A DNA stretch of 50,249 nucleotides from DATCJU01 sp036562635 (GTDB lineage Bacteria; Actinomycetota; Actinomycetes; Mycobacteriales; Pseudonocardiaceae): positions 1 through 50,249 of the forward strand of contig DATCJU010000115.1 in NCBI GenBank assembly GCA_036562635.1, in the 5' to 3' direction. Positions 32,296-41,320 of the stretch are shown here, piece after piece. How positions within the stretch are numbered: position 1 is the stretch's first letter; each line of letters begins with the position of its first letter. The notes beneath the pieces were generated by a model. It saw only the letters and a program-made list of their open reading frames with translations, was not told the origin of the DNA and searched no databases. The position numbers were made by a program, and so were the translations under genes.

Positions 32296-34645
32296 CCCGC
32301 CACGATTCGAGATGGTGGGGCGGGACTTCACCGGTCCCCTGGTCACCGGCCGGCCCCGGTCGGTGTTGCCCGTCCGCCTGCTGAGCCTGCCCGCGCTGCT
32401 GCTCGTGGGTGTCGTCCTGGCGGTGCCCGTGGTCGTCACCCTGCTGCGGGGACTGGGGATCGGCGGTGGTTCGGGAGGCCTGGGGCGTCTGCTCGACGAC
32501 GAGGCGGCGTGCCGGGCGGTCGGCAACAGCCTGCTGTGGGTGGTGGTGGCGGCCCTGCTGGTCGCGGCGGCGTTGGGACTCGCCGTGCTCACCCGACGCT
32601 GGCGGGTGAACTCCTGGCTGCTCATGGCGGTGCTGTGTCTGCCGGTCGCGGTGGCTCCCCTGGTTGCGGGGGTGGCGTTCCGCCTGGTGTTCGACAGCTC
32701 ACCGCAGCGGGGCACCGTCTCCGCCGTCGTGGCCGCGGCCCACGACCTGCTCGTCCCGTCACCCCCGTTGTCGGACGCCCGCCCGAGCCCGGACGGGGAG
32801 TTCCGTCTCGTCCGGGACGTGGAGCGGGGCGCGATCGTCTCCGCCGCACCGGTGCTGCCCGGTGGGCAACCGCTCGAACTGCGGCTGGTGACCGGGGAGT
32901 CCACCTCGGCCAACCCGGCCGACCGGGGGGAGCCGTCCGCGTTGGAGGCGCGGGCGGAACACATCGTGGGACGGGTGTGGGCCGACGGCCGGCCGGTGGG
33001 TGACGTGCCGGTGCTGCTCCGCCACGCCTCCGGCCCGGAGCAGGGGGAGATCGCACTCCGGGCCACCACCGACTCCGGGGGCGTCTTCGTCTTCGACCTG
33101 CGCGACCGCTCCCCCGGCACCCCCTACGAAGTGGAGTTGCCCGCCGAGCTGGTGGGTCCCGCGTGGTCCCCGCCGGAATGGTTGGGCCCCGGGTGGGTGT
33201 GGCCGGTGCTGGTCCTGGCCTTCAGCTGGACCTGGCTGGGGTTCCTGGTGGTGGCGTTCCGCGCCGGGCTGGAGTCGGTGCCACCGGAGCTGGTGCTCAT
33301 GGCCCGGGCGGAAGGGGTGAGCTGGATACGGCAGGTCCGGACCGTGTGGTGGCCGCACCTGCGGCCGGTCGCCGCGGCGGCACTGCTGATCGTCATGGTG
33401 GCTGCCCTGCGTCTGTTCGACCTGCTCCTGGTGGGGGTGCCCGGCTCGGTGCAGGACGACGTCGGTACCGCGTCCGTGTACTGGTGGCGCAGCCGGGACA
33501 CGCCGGGGGAGGCCGACACGCTGGCCGCCCTGCTGTTCCTGGCGACCGCGCTGGTGGCACTGCTCGGCCTCCGCGGTTTGCGGCAACGGCGTGGCCGGCT
33601 CGTGCTGGACGTCCCGTGGTCCCGGTCCGCCTCCGCGGACGAGGACGAGCAGGGGCGGCCCCGACGGGCCGGAGGGGTGCTGCCCGTCCTGCAGGTGTTC
33701 CTCACGGCGCTTCGGCGTCGTGTGCCCGATCGTCGCGGTGAGCTCGTCCGCAGGTCGTTCCGGGTCTGGTTCGGTGTGGCGCGTGCGGACCTGGCCGGGG
33801 AGCTTCGCCGCTGGGCGCGCCGGGGTGCGGGGGTACTGGTCGTCCTGCTCTGGTTCTTCCCGTTGCTGGTCCTGGTCATGACGGCGCTGCGTACCCCGGA
33901 GGACGCGGCACGCACCGGATGGTGGCGGATGTTCCGCGACGGGATCGGTGCGGAGTCGTTCCGTCAGGCCGGGGAGAGCGGTCTGGGCACGGCCCTGTGG
34001 TCCACCACCGTCCTGGCCGGTTCGGCCACCGTGCTGGTGCTCGTGCTGGCGGTACCGGCGGCCTACCTGCTGGCCTGGGGCAATCTCTCCCGCCGTACGC
34101 ACCGGGTGTTGGTGGTGCTGCTCACGCTGCTCGCGGTCGCGCCGGCCCAGGTCTACGCCGGGCCGCTCGGCGAGGTGGTGGACGGCGCGGGGCTGGCGGG
34201 GCGGCGGGCGCCGCTGATCCTGGTGTACGCCGCCGTCGGGCTGCCGTTCGCGATCCTGCTGCTGGGCAACGTGTTCGCCACGGCACCCCCTGCGTGGGCC
34301 GGGCGGGTGTTGTTCGCCGAGATCCCCTGGTGGCGGGCGGTGCTCCGGGTGTGTCGGCGGCGCTGGTGGGCGCTGCTGCTGGTGGCGGTCCTGGAGTTCG
34401 TCCAGGTGTGGAACGACTTCGTCATCGGGTTCCTCGTCTCCGGGCCGGGGGTCACCCCGCTGACCCAGGTGCTGTGGGGGCAGGCCAGGTACTTCGTCAC
34501 CTCCGCCGGCCCGGTGGCCGCCGGTGCGGTGGTGCTCACCGTGGTGCCGATGGTGGTGGCGGTGACGGTGCTGGTGTTGGCCCTCCGGTGGAGCCGGGGC
34601 GGTGGGACGGACCGGCGCGGTGCGGTGACCCGGGACGGCGGGTGA
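32279..34645 (+). CDS. Fused MalF-MalG-like permease with extracytoplasmic beta insert
   Basis: A 788-residue protein in which two binding-protein-dependent permease domains are joined. The first (about residues 30-470) is interrupted after its third helix by about 165 extracytoplasmic residues (140-305) containing a beta-sandwich-like VGDVPVLLRHASG...TTDSGGVFVFDLR repeat of the carboxypeptidase-regulatory type. Its EAA loop is recognisable (PPELVLMARAEGVSWIRQV). After a basic linker the second domain (about 530-770) ends with the WNDF segment (EFVQVWNDFVIGF), but its EAA loop (LFAEIPWWRAVLRVCRRRWW) has lost the conserved Gly. The EAA loops normally dock the ATPase, so their weakening agrees with the degenerate ATPase upstream. 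ATG 32279 has AAGGGAG. Confidence 0.85.
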   Translation: MTRHADPPRFEMVGRDFTGPLVTGRPRSVLPVRLLSLPALLLVGVVLAVPVVVTLLRGLGIGGGSGGLGRLLDDEAACRAVGNSLLWVVVAALLVAAALGLAVLTRRWRVNSWLLMAVLCLPVAVAPLVAGVAFRLVFDSSPQRGTVSAVVAAAHDLLVPSPPLSDARPSPDGEFRLVRDVERGAIVSAAPVLPGGQPLELRLVTGESTSANPADRGEPSALEARAEHIVGRVWADGRPVGDVPVLLRHASGPEQGEIALRATTDSGGVFVFDLRDRSPGTPYEVELPAELVGPAWSPPEWLGPGWVWPVLVLAFSWTWLGFLVVAFRAGLESVPPELVLMARAEGVSWIRQVRTVWWPHLRPVAAAALLIVMVAALRLFDLLLVGVPGSVQDDVGTASVYWWRSRDTPGEADTLAALLFLATALVALLGLRGLRQRRGRLVLDVPWSRSASADEDEQGRPRRAGGVLPVLQVFLTALRRRVPDRRGELVRRSFRVWFGVARADLAGELRRWARRGAGVLVVLLWFFPLLVLVMTALRTPEDAARTGWWRMFRDGIGAESFRQAGESGLGTALWSTTVLAGSATVLVLVLAVPAAYLLAWGNLSRRTHRVLVVLLTLLAVAPAQVYAGPLGEVVDGAGLAGRRAPLILVYAAVGLPFAILLLGNVFATAPPAWAGRVLFAEIPWWRAVLRVCRRRWWALLLVAVLEFVQVWNDFVIGFLVSGPGVTPLTQVLWGQARYFVTSAGPVAAGAVVLTVVPMVVAVTVLVLALRWSRGGGTDRRGAVTRDGG

Positions 34646-34652
34646 GGTGGTC

Positions 34653-37211
34653 ATGACCGAGAACACCGGAACCACGGAGTCACCGGAGCCGGAGGAGCCA
34701 CAGGAGGCGGTCCGCTCCCTGCGGCGCACCTGGTGGAGTCGACCCCTGACCGCGAGGAGCGGCACGGTCCGCGGGCATCTGACGGTCTTCGGCACCGCGG
34801 CGCTGACCCTGCTCGGCGGGGTGAGCGTCGAGCTGTTGGGGAACTCCCTCTCGGACAGCCTCGAGAACAGCGTGCTCGGCCCCGTGGTGTCCGTGGCCAC
34901 CTTCCTGATGATCGGCGGGGCCGTACTGGTCGTGCTGGTGTACAGCTACACCCTGTGGCGGGGGCGCCGCAGGACCTCCCTCGAGACCCCGGAGCTTCCC
35001 CCCGACGGGTCCTGGCTGGTGTGGGAGCCGCCCCACGCCCAGCTGTACGGCAGGGAGTGGGAGATCGACGCGGCGCTGGAGCGGGCCAGGACCGGGCAGA
35101 TGGTGGCCGTGGCGGGGCCACGGGACATCGGTACCTCCGCGGTGGCCCACGAGGTCGCGCGCCGGCTGGACGTCGGGGTGGACCCGGCCACCGGTCGTCC
35201 GGCCCGCTACCGCCTGGACGTACGGAGCCGTTCCTCCCGCGGCCCGGCCCCGGTCCGGGAGGTGGCGTCCCGCCTGTTCGCGGGGTTCGGGTTGGACGAG
35301 CCGACCCGGGACGACCCGGCGAGCCTGGAGGAGGCCGCGTACCGCTTGCGGAGCCACCTGGAAGATCGACGGTGCGTCCTGCTGCTGGACGAGGTGACCA
35401 GCCCCGAGCAGGTGAAGTGGCTGGTGGGGCCGCTGTCCGGGGCGAGGGGGATCACCCTTGTCGTGGCGGGGGAGGCCAAGGTCGCCGAGGCGTTCGGCGA
35501 GGAGCACGTGGTGTGGGTCCAGCCGCTCGCGGTGGACGCGGGACTCCAGCTGCTGCACCGGGAGCTCGGGGAGCGCCGGACACGGTTCGACGAGACGATG
35601 CTGCGCCAGCTCGTCGAGGCCTGCCTGGGCCGACCCCGTGCGGTCATGGTGGCCGCCCACGAGCTGGTCCGCAGGCAGATCGTCGTCGAGAGCAAGCAGG
35701 ACGAGACCGTCTGGAACGGCCAGGGCAGGCAGGCCGACCCCGGTCGGAGGAGACAGGGCAGGCAGGACGGCCCGGCGGAGCTGGTCCAGCAGTTGCGGTC
35801 CGCCGACCATCTCGGCGAGCAGGTGCTGTACCGGGTCTGGCAGGCCACGGTGGAGCGGATCAAGAGCAATCCCGAGCAGGAGGGCGGCCTGAGCGCGGCG
35901 GCCTGGGAGTTGCTCAAGGCGCTCGCCGGACTGGCGGTGACCGGCCTTCCCGAGCAGGCCGTTCTGGCGATCCAGCGGTCCCGGTCGCGGGCGGCCCTGG
36001 ACGAGCTCGTGGCCAACCACCTGGTTCGGGAGGTGGCCCCGCACCAGTTCCGCATGCCGCAGGAGGTGCGGACCGCGGTGACCCACGGCCTGGGAGAGCA
36101 GGAGATCACCAGGACCAGCAACCGGGCGACGGTCAGGTTGATGGCCTACTACGCGGACCGGGCCTCGGCCAGTGCGGTGGCGCTGGTGGTGCCGGCCACC
36201 AGCCAGCAGGCTGCCCGGTGGTTCCGGGCGGAGGAGCCCCTGCTGCGGGTCCTGGTCACCGAGCACTACCAGTCTGATCTGCTGCAGCAGGTGTTCTCCG
36301 ACCTGTGCCAGGTCGTCGACGCCCTCGAGGTCTGGTACGTCCGAGCGCAGCTGCCCGATCTGTTGCACGCGGTGGCGCGTCGGCAGTTGGAGCTGGCCGG
36401 TGTGCTCGGCGAGCACACGGTGGAGGCACTGGCCAGGATCCGTCTGGCGGTGGCGGACCGGATGCGCGGGGAGTTGGTCAGTGCGGAGCGACACCTGTCG
36501 GCGCTGGATCGTCGGTGCACCGGGGCGTTGGAGGCGCGTCGGCAGAACGCGTGGGCGGTGCTGCGTCTGGCCCAGTTCCACGAGCAGGTCCGGAACAACG
36601 GGGACCAGGGGGCGGAGCTGCTGCGGGAGGCCGAGATCGCGTTGAGCCGGTGTCTGCGCCGGCTCCCGGTCGCCGACCGGGTGGGTGAGATCGGGGTGTG
36701 GGTCAACCTCGGTCTGGCCCGGCTGTACCAGGGTGAGCTGTTGTCCGCGATGGAGCATCTGACCCGGGCCAAGTCGTTGGCCGACCGGCTGCGGTACGGG
36801 CCGGGACAGGCGCACGCCACCGAGGTGCTCGGCGCGGTGGACTGGGCGTGCGAGGCCCGCACGACGGCGATGCGTCGCTGGCAGGAGGCGTTGCGGCACT
36901 ACCGGACGCTGGGGGCCGACGAGGGCACCGGGCGCTGCCTGCAGCACCTGGGCCGGGCGGTGCGGGCCGTGCCGAGGCTGGTGGACGAGCTGCGCGGGGA
37001 CCTGGCGCCCAGGCGGCAGGAGACGGCCGACGACGTGGCGACCAGGTTGCTGCGGCAGGGCGCGGAACTGCGACAGGGAGCCACCGGGTGGGACGAGCCG
37101 GTCCTGTCCGCCGTGCCCCGGCCACGCCCCTCCGAGGCCGGTGACGGGCGGGGACGACCGGAACCCGGTAGCGTGGGGCGGGCGGAGCCGGGAGAGGCAC
37201 CCCCGGTTTGA
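34653..37211 (+). CDS. Membrane-anchored STAND-like ATPase with Lys-less P-loop and helical repeats
   Basis: An 852-residue protein: a charged N-terminus, two membrane helices (about 43-62 and 79-100), a STAND/NB-ARC-like domain, a winged-helix-like part and a long C-terminal TPR-like helical array (about 490-800: LEVWYVRAQLPDLL, WAVLRLAQFHEQV, VNLGLARLYQGELLSAMEHL). The P-loop reads AGPRDIGTSAVA (Lys replaced by Thr161), whereas Walker B CVLLLDE (Asp246-Glu247) is intact. It starts 7 bp after the permease stop, completing the operon. STAND proteins sense signals and oligomerise; here it may couple to the transporter. Its last codons overlap the rplU promoter. Confidence 0.78.
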   Translation: MTENTGTTESPEPEEPQEAVRSLRRTWWSRPLTARSGTVRGHLTVFGTAALTLLGGVSVELLGNSLSDSLENSVLGPVVSVATFLMIGGAVLVVLVYSYTLWRGRRRTSLETPELPPDGSWLVWEPPHAQLYGREWEIDAALERARTGQMVAVAGPRDIGTSAVAHEVARRLDVGVDPATGRPARYRLDVRSRSSRGPAPVREVASRLFAGFGLDEPTRDDPASLEEAAYRLRSHLEDRRCVLLLDEVTSPEQVKWLVGPLSGARGITLVVAGEAKVAEAFGEEHVVWVQPLAVDAGLQLLHRELGERRTRFDETMLRQLVEACLGRPRAVMVAAHELVRRQIVVESKQDETVWNGQGRQADPGRRRQGRQDGPAELVQQLRSADHLGEQVLYRVWQATVERIKSNPEQEGGLSAAAWELLKALAGLAVTGLPEQAVLAIQRSRSRAALDELVANHLVREVAPHQFRMPQEVRTAVTHGLGEQEITRTSNRATVRLMAYYADRASASAVALVVPATSQQAARWFRAEEPLLRVLVTEHYQSDLLQQVFSDLCQVVDALEVWYVRAQLPDLLHAVARRQLELAGVLGEHTVEALARIRLAVADRMRGELVSAERHLSALDRRCTGALEARRQNAWAVLRLAQFHEQVRNNGDQGAELLREAEIALSRCLRRLPVADRVGEIGVWVNLGLARLYQGELLSAMEHLTRAKSLADRLRYGPGQAHATEVLGAVDWACEARTTAMRRWQEALRHYRTLGADEGTGRCLQHLGRAVRAVPRLVDELRGDLAPRRQETADDVATRLLRQGAELRQGATGWDEPVLSAVPRPRPSEAGDGRGRPEPGSVGRAEPGEAPPV

Positions 37212-37237
37212 CCCCCTTCTGCGGGGGTGCGTACTCT
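37208..37237 (+). promoter_or_regulatory. Promoter of rplU-rpmA
   Basis: TTGACC (37208-37213) and TACTCT (37232-37237) with an 18-bp spacer form a good housekeeping promoter that starts within the last codons of the upstream gene. It implies a leader of about 150 nt before rplU. Confidence 0.7.
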
Positions 37238-37245
37238 GTTACCCG

Positions 37246-37263
37246 GCCCGCCGTTCGGCGGGC
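37246..37263 (+). promoter_or_regulatory. Hairpin in the rplU leader
   Basis: GCCCGCCG (37246-37253) pairs perfectly with CGGCGGGC (37256-37263) near the 5' end of the presumed rplU leader RNA. Ribosomal protein leaders often contain autoregulatory structures; with only one sequence the role is speculative. The rest of the leader to 37395 shows no further obvious element. Confidence 0.35.
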
Positions 37264-37395
37264 TCTGTCGTGCGCCGCATGCCTGTGCGGGTCGAACGAG
37301 CGGCCCGGGTGTTGTCGATCCGGACGGTCGTCCCCCCGTGGGCAGCGTGCGTGTGGCTCCCCGATCGATGTCGAGCAGCAGGAGACTTCGGACCG

Positions 37396-37704
37396 ATGTA
37401 CGCGATCGTCAAGACCGGCGGCAAGCAGTACAAGGTGGCTGTCGGGGACGTCGTCGAGGTCGAGAAGCTCGAGGGCGAGCCGGGCACTGATGTCACCTTC
37501 CCGGCGCTGCTCGTCGTCGACGGCAGCGACGTCATTGCGGACGCCGAAGCCCTCGGGAAGGTCAAGGTGACCGGGAAGGTCGTCGAGCACACCAAGGGCC
37601 CCAAGATCCGCATCCACAAGTTCAAGAACAAGACCGGCTACCACAAGCGGCAGGGTCACCGTCAGCCCCTGACCCGCGTCGAGGTCACCGGCATCACGAA
37701 GTGA
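37396..37704 (+). CDS. rplU: 50S ribosomal protein L21
   Basis: The 102-residue ribosomal protein bL21 starts MYAIVKTGGKQYKVAVGD and ends with the conserved RRQGHRQPLTRVEVTGI-type tail (here KRQGHRQPLT). It binds 23S rRNA in the large subunit. ATG 37396 is preceded by GCAGGAG at a suitable distance. It is followed 14 bp later by rpmA, the standard pair, and both are driven by the promoter at 37208. Confidence 0.98.
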   Translation: MYAIVKTGGKQYKVAVGDVVEVEKLEGEPGTDVTFPALLVVDGSDVIADAEALGKVKVTGKVVEHTKGPKIRIHKFKNKTGYHKRQGHRQPLTRVEVTGITK

Positions 37705-37718
37705 GGATCTGACCAGCC

Positions 37719-37976
37719 ATGGCACACAAGAAGGGCGCATCCAGCACCCGTAACGGCCGTGACTCCAGGGCGAAGCGGCTCGGCGTCAAGCGCTTCGGCG
37801 GTCAGGTCGTCAACGCCGGCGAGATCCTGATCCGTCAGCGGGGCACCAAGTTCCACCCCGGCCTCAACGTCGGCCGTGGGGGTGACGACACCCTGTTCGC
37901 TCTCGTCGCTGGCTCGGTCCAGTTCGGTCAGAAGCGCGGCCGTCGCGTCGTGAACGTCGTCCCGGTCGAGGCCTGA
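37719..37976 (+). CDS. rpmA: 50S ribosomal protein L27
   Basis: The 85-residue bL27 begins MAHKKGASSTRNGRDSRAK, with the N-terminal tail that reaches the peptidyl transferase centre, and contains GGQVVNAGEILIRQRGTKFHPG. No Firmicute-type cleavable N-extension is present. It is co-transcribed with rplU and ends at a strong hairpin before obgE. Confidence 0.98.
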   Translation: MAHKKGASSTRNGRDSRAKRLGVKRFGGQVVNAGEILIRQRGTKFHPGLNVGRGGDDTLFALVAGSVQFGQKRGRRVVNVVPVEA

Positions 37977-38024
37977 GGCCCGCTCGAGACGCACGTCAGC
38001 CCATCGAGGTTTCGACGACACCCC

Positions 38025-38072
38025 GGCGAGGGGCGGGTCCGGATGTTCTCCGGCCCGCCCCTCGCCCGTTTC
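38025..38072 (+). terminator. Hairpin between rpmA and obgE
   Basis: A 17-bp stem with one bulged T (38025-38042 with 38050-38066) and a 7-nt loop, followed by CGTTTCTGT. It should terminate the ribosomal protein transcript 48 bp after rpmA. Confidence 0.8.
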
Positions 38073-38117
38073 TGTCAGGCCATTCGTAGTTCCAGCTCCA
38101 GCGGAAGGAGTTCTGCC

Positions 38118-39605
38118 GTGTCTCGCTTCGTGGACCGTGTGGTCATCCACGTGGCCGCCGGTGACGGCGGGCACGGTTGTGCCTCGGTGCACCGGGAGAA
38201 GTTCAAGCCCCTGGGCGGACCGGACGGCGGCAACGGCGGCAAGGGCGGAGACGTCGTGCTCGTCGTCGACGCCGGAGTGCACACCCTGCTCGACTTCCAC
38301 TACCGCCCCCACGCCCGGGCCGCGAACGGCAAACCGGGACAGGGCAGCATGCGCGACGGTGCGGCCGGGGAGGACCTGGAGCTGAAGGTGCCCGACGGCA
38401 CCGTGGTGATGACCCCGGACGGGGAGGTGTTGGCCGACCTGGTCGGGCACGGCACCCGGTTCGTCGCCGCCCAGGGAGGCCGTGGCGGGCTGGGCAACGC
38501 CGCTCTGGCCTCCCGGGCACGGAAGGCACCCGGGTTCGCCCTGCTCGGTGAGCCGGGGGAGCAGCGGGACCTGGTGCTGGAGCTGAAGTCGGTCGCCGAC
38601 GTCGGGCTGATCGGCTTCCCTTCCGCCGGCAAGTCGTCCCTGATCTCGGTGCTGTCCGCCGCCCGTCCCAAGATCGCCGACTACCCGTTCACCACCCTGG
38701 TGCCCAACCTCGGGGTGGTCAGCGCCGGGGAGACCGTGTTCACCATCGCCGACGTGCCGGGGCTGATCCCGGGCGCCAGCGAGGGCAAGGGCCTGGGGCT
38801 GGACTTCCTGCGCCACATCGAGCGCTGCGCGGTGCTGGTGCACGTCGTGGACTGCGCCACCTACGAACCGGGGCGGGACCCGCTGTCGGACATCGACGCC
38901 CTGGAGGAGGAGCTGGCCAGGTACACCCCGTCGCTGGACACCGACCTGGCGTCGCGGCCGCGGCTGGTGGTCCTCAACAAGATCGACGTGCCGGACGCAC
39001 GTGAGTTGGCCGAGATGGTCATGGACGACATCAGGGCCCGCGGCCTGCCGGTGTTCCCGGTCTCCACCGCCACCCGGGAGGGGCTGCGGGAGCTGACCTT
39101 CGCCATGGCACGCGCGGTGGCCGACTACCGGGCCGCGCAGCCGAAGCCGGAACCCACGCGGATCGTGCTGCGCCCGAAGGCCGTGGACGATACCGGGTTC
39201 ACCATCGAGCCCGATCCGGAACGGCCCGGCGGCTTCGTGGTGCGCGGCGAACGCCCCGAGCGGTGGGTGCGGCAGACCAACTTCGACAACGCCGAGGCCG
39301 TGGGTTACCTGGCGGACCGGCTGGCCCGCCTCGGCGTGGAGGAGGCCCTGGCCGGCATGGGAGCCGAGCCGGGATGCCCGGTGACCATCGGGGACATGAC
39401 CTTCGACTGGGAGCCGTCCACCCCGGCCGGGACGGCGGTCGCCCTGGCCGGCCGGGGCACCGACCCCCGGTTGGAGCGGAGTCACCGGCCCACCGCCGCC
39501 GAGCGCAAGGCGGCCAAGCGGGCCCGCCGCGGCCTGATCGAGCTGCCCGACGAGGACGGGGACGACGCCGCGGGTGACGCGAACGAGGACGACGACGAGG
39601 AGTGA
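38118..39605 (+). CDS. obgE: Obg-family GTPase
   Basis: A 495-residue ribosome-associated GTPase. N-terminal glycine-rich Obg fold (VVIHVAAGDGGHGC, GGPDGGNGGKGGDV), G domain with G1 GFPSAGKSSL, G2/G3 YPFTTLVPNLG and DVPGLIPGA, G4 LNKID and G5 VSTAT, then an OCT domain (VLRPKAVDDTGFTI...FVVRGERPERWV) and an acidic tail rich in Asp and Glu. It acts in 50S assembly and growth control. GTG 38118 lies 8 bp after GGAAGGAG. The next gene, proB, starts 3 bp after its stop, so they are co-expressed as in related genomes. Confidence 0.97.
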   Translation: MSRFVDRVVIHVAAGDGGHGCASVHREKFKPLGGPDGGNGGKGGDVVLVVDAGVHTLLDFHYRPHARAANGKPGQGSMRDGAAGEDLELKVPDGTVVMTPDGEVLADLVGHGTRFVAAQGGRGGLGNAALASRARKAPGFALLGEPGEQRDLVLELKSVADVGLIGFPSAGKSSLISVLSAARPKIADYPFTTLVPNLGVVSAGETVFTIADVPGLIPGASEGKGLGLDFLRHIERCAVLVHVVDCATYEPGRDPLSDIDALEEELARYTPSLDTDLASRPRLVVLNKIDVPDARELAEMVMDDIRARGLPVFPVSTATREGLRELTFAMARAVADYRAAQPKPEPTRIVLRPKAVDDTGFTIEPDPERPGGFVVRGERPERWVRQTNFDNAEAVGYLADRLARLGVEEALAGMGAEPGCPVTIGDMTFDWEPSTPAGTAVALAGRGTDPRLERSHRPTAAERKAAKRARRGLIELPDEDGDDAAGDANEDDDEE

Positions 39606-39608
39606 GCC

Positions 39609-40736
39609 GTGGAGGCGGTGATCCAGCGTTCCGAGGCCCGGCGGGCGATCGCGACCGCTCAACGGCTGGTGGTGAAGGTGGGGTCCTCGTCGCTGACCAC
39701 CGCCGCCGGCGGGTTGGACGTGCAGCGGTTGGACGCCCTGGTCGACGCGGTGGCCGCCCGGGTCGCCACGGGCAGTCAGGTGGTGCTGGTGTCCTCGGGC
39801 GCCATCGCCGCCGGACTGGCACCCCTGGGCATGACGCGGCGGCCCCGTGACCTGGCCAGTCAGCAGGCAGCGGCCAGCGTGGGGCAGCTCCAGCTCGCGC
39901 ACGCCTACCGGGCCTCCTTCGCCCGGTACCAGCTCGTCGTGGGACAGGTGTTGCTCACCGCGGACGACGTGGCCCGCCGCGCGCACTACCGCAACGCCCA
40001 GCGCACCTTCTCCCGGCTGCTGGCCCTGGGCGCGGTGCCGGTGGTGAACGAGAACGACACCGTGGCCACCGAGGAGATCCGCTTCGGGGACAATGACCGG
40101 CTCGCCGCACTGGTCGCCCACCTGGTCGGTGCGGACGCCCTGATCCTGCTGTCCGATGTGGACGCTCTCTACGACGGGGATCCGCGCCGTGGCGCGGCCC
40201 GCCGGATCACCGAGGTGACCGGTGAGGCCGACGTGGCCGGGGTGCGGGCCGGGGGCGCCGGGGCGTCCGGGGTCGGCACCGGCGGCATGGCCTCGAAGCT
40301 CGCCGCGGCCCGTCTGGCCGCCTCCGCGGGTATCCCCGTGCTCCTGGCGGCGGCGGCCGACGCGTCGCGTGCCCTGGGGGCGGCGGACGTGGGCACCGCG
40401 TTCGCGGTCACCGGTCCCCGGTTGTCCGCCCGACGGTTCTGGCTGGCCCACGCGGCGGGGGCGACCGGTCGGCTGCACCTGGACGATGGTGCGGTCGCCG
40501 CCGTGGTCCGCCGGCGCCGGTCGCTGCTGGCCGCCGGGATCACCGGAGTGGAGGGCGACTTCGAGGCCGGGGACGTGGTGGAGTTGGTCGACCCGGCGGG
40601 CCGGGTGGTGGCTCGGGGCATGGTGTCCTTCGACGCCGACGAGCTGCCCGCGCTCGTCGGCCGCTCCAGCCACGAGCTGCCCGCCGAGCAGCGGCGCGAG
40701 GTCGTGCACGCCGACGACCTGGTGCCGCTGAACTGA
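39609..40736 (+). CDS. proB: Glutamate 5-kinase
   Basis: A 375-residue enzyme for the first step of proline synthesis, phosphorylating glutamate. The amino-acid kinase domain has LVVKVGSSSLT, VLVSSGAIAAGL, VNENDTVATEEIRFGDND and GTGGMASKLAAA; the C-terminal PUA domain (VEGDFEAGDVVELVDPAGRVVARG) is present. The start GTG at 39609 lies 3 bp after obgE. Its product is the substrate of proA, encoded about 3.8 kb downstream on the same strand, with unrelated genes between. Confidence 0.97.
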   Translation: MEAVIQRSEARRAIATAQRLVVKVGSSSLTTAAGGLDVQRLDALVDAVAARVATGSQVVLVSSGAIAAGLAPLGMTRRPRDLASQQAAASVGQLQLAHAYRASFARYQLVVGQVLLTADDVARRAHYRNAQRTFSRLLALGAVPVVNENDTVATEEIRFGDNDRLAALVAHLVGADALILLSDVDALYDGDPRRGAARRITEVTGEADVAGVRAGGAGASGVGTGGMASKLAAARLAASAGIPVLLAAAADASRALGAADVGTAFAVTGPRLSARRFWLAHAAGATGRLHLDDGAVAAVVRRRRSLLAAGITGVEGDFEAGDVVELVDPAGRVVARGMVSFDADELPALVGRSSHELPAEQRREVVHADDLVPLN

Positions 40737-40762
40737 GCGTCGGTCGTGAGAGAGGGGGCGGG

Positions 40763-41305
40763 GTGGGCGGAACGGTGACAGCGGTCAGCCGTGGGACCGC
40801 GCACACGTTCGGCAAGGACAACCAGGAGTTCATCGACCTGCTCGCCGGGCTCGGGGTAGCTGGGGACGTGCACGCGGGGGAGACCGTCCGGCACCGCTCG
40901 CGGGTGGCGCGGGACCCGAGCCAGCCCAACCTGCGCCAGGTGCACCTGATCCACGCGGAGCTGCACGACGAGCTGCGCGCCGCCGGGTTCGCCGTGTCGG
41001 CCGGGCAGCTGGGGGAGAACATCACCACCCGCGGTGTCGACCTGCTCGGTCTGCCCACCGGGACGCGGCTGCACCTGGGGGAGTCGGCAGTGGTCGAGGT
41101 GACCGGTCTGCGCAACCCCTGCCGCCAGATCGACGCGTTCCAGCGCGGTCTGCTGGCGGCCGTGCTCGACCGTGACGAGCGGGGGAACCTCGTGCGCAAG
41201 GCCGGCGTGATGGGCGTCGTCCTGGCCGGAGGCCGGGTACGGCCGGGTGATCCGGTGCGGGTCGAGCTGCCACCCGAACCACACCGACCGCTCGTACCGG
41301 TCTGA
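40763..41305 (+). CDS. MOSC-domain protein
   Basis: A 180-residue stand-alone MOSC domain, the fold that binds sulfur or molybdenum cofactor ligands in Moco sulfurases. Seen: VTAVSRGTAHTFGKDN, GDVHAG, RQVHLIHAELHDEL, AGQLGENITTRGVDLL and the conserved cysteine in GLRNPCRQIDAFQRGL. The family also includes YiiM-type proteins that detoxify N-hydroxylated bases; length alone does not separate these. It starts 26 bp after proB and may be in the same transcript. Confidence 0.88.
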   Translation: MGGTVTAVSRGTAHTFGKDNQEFIDLLAGLGVAGDVHAGETVRHRSRVARDPSQPNLRQVHLIHAELHDELRAAGFAVSAGQLGENITTRGVDLLGLPTGTRLHLGESAVVEVTGLRNPCRQIDAFQRGLLAAVLDRDERGNLVRKAGVMGVVLAGGRVRPGDPVRVELPPEPHRPLVPV

Positions 41306-41320
41306 GTCGGGCGGAGCCCG

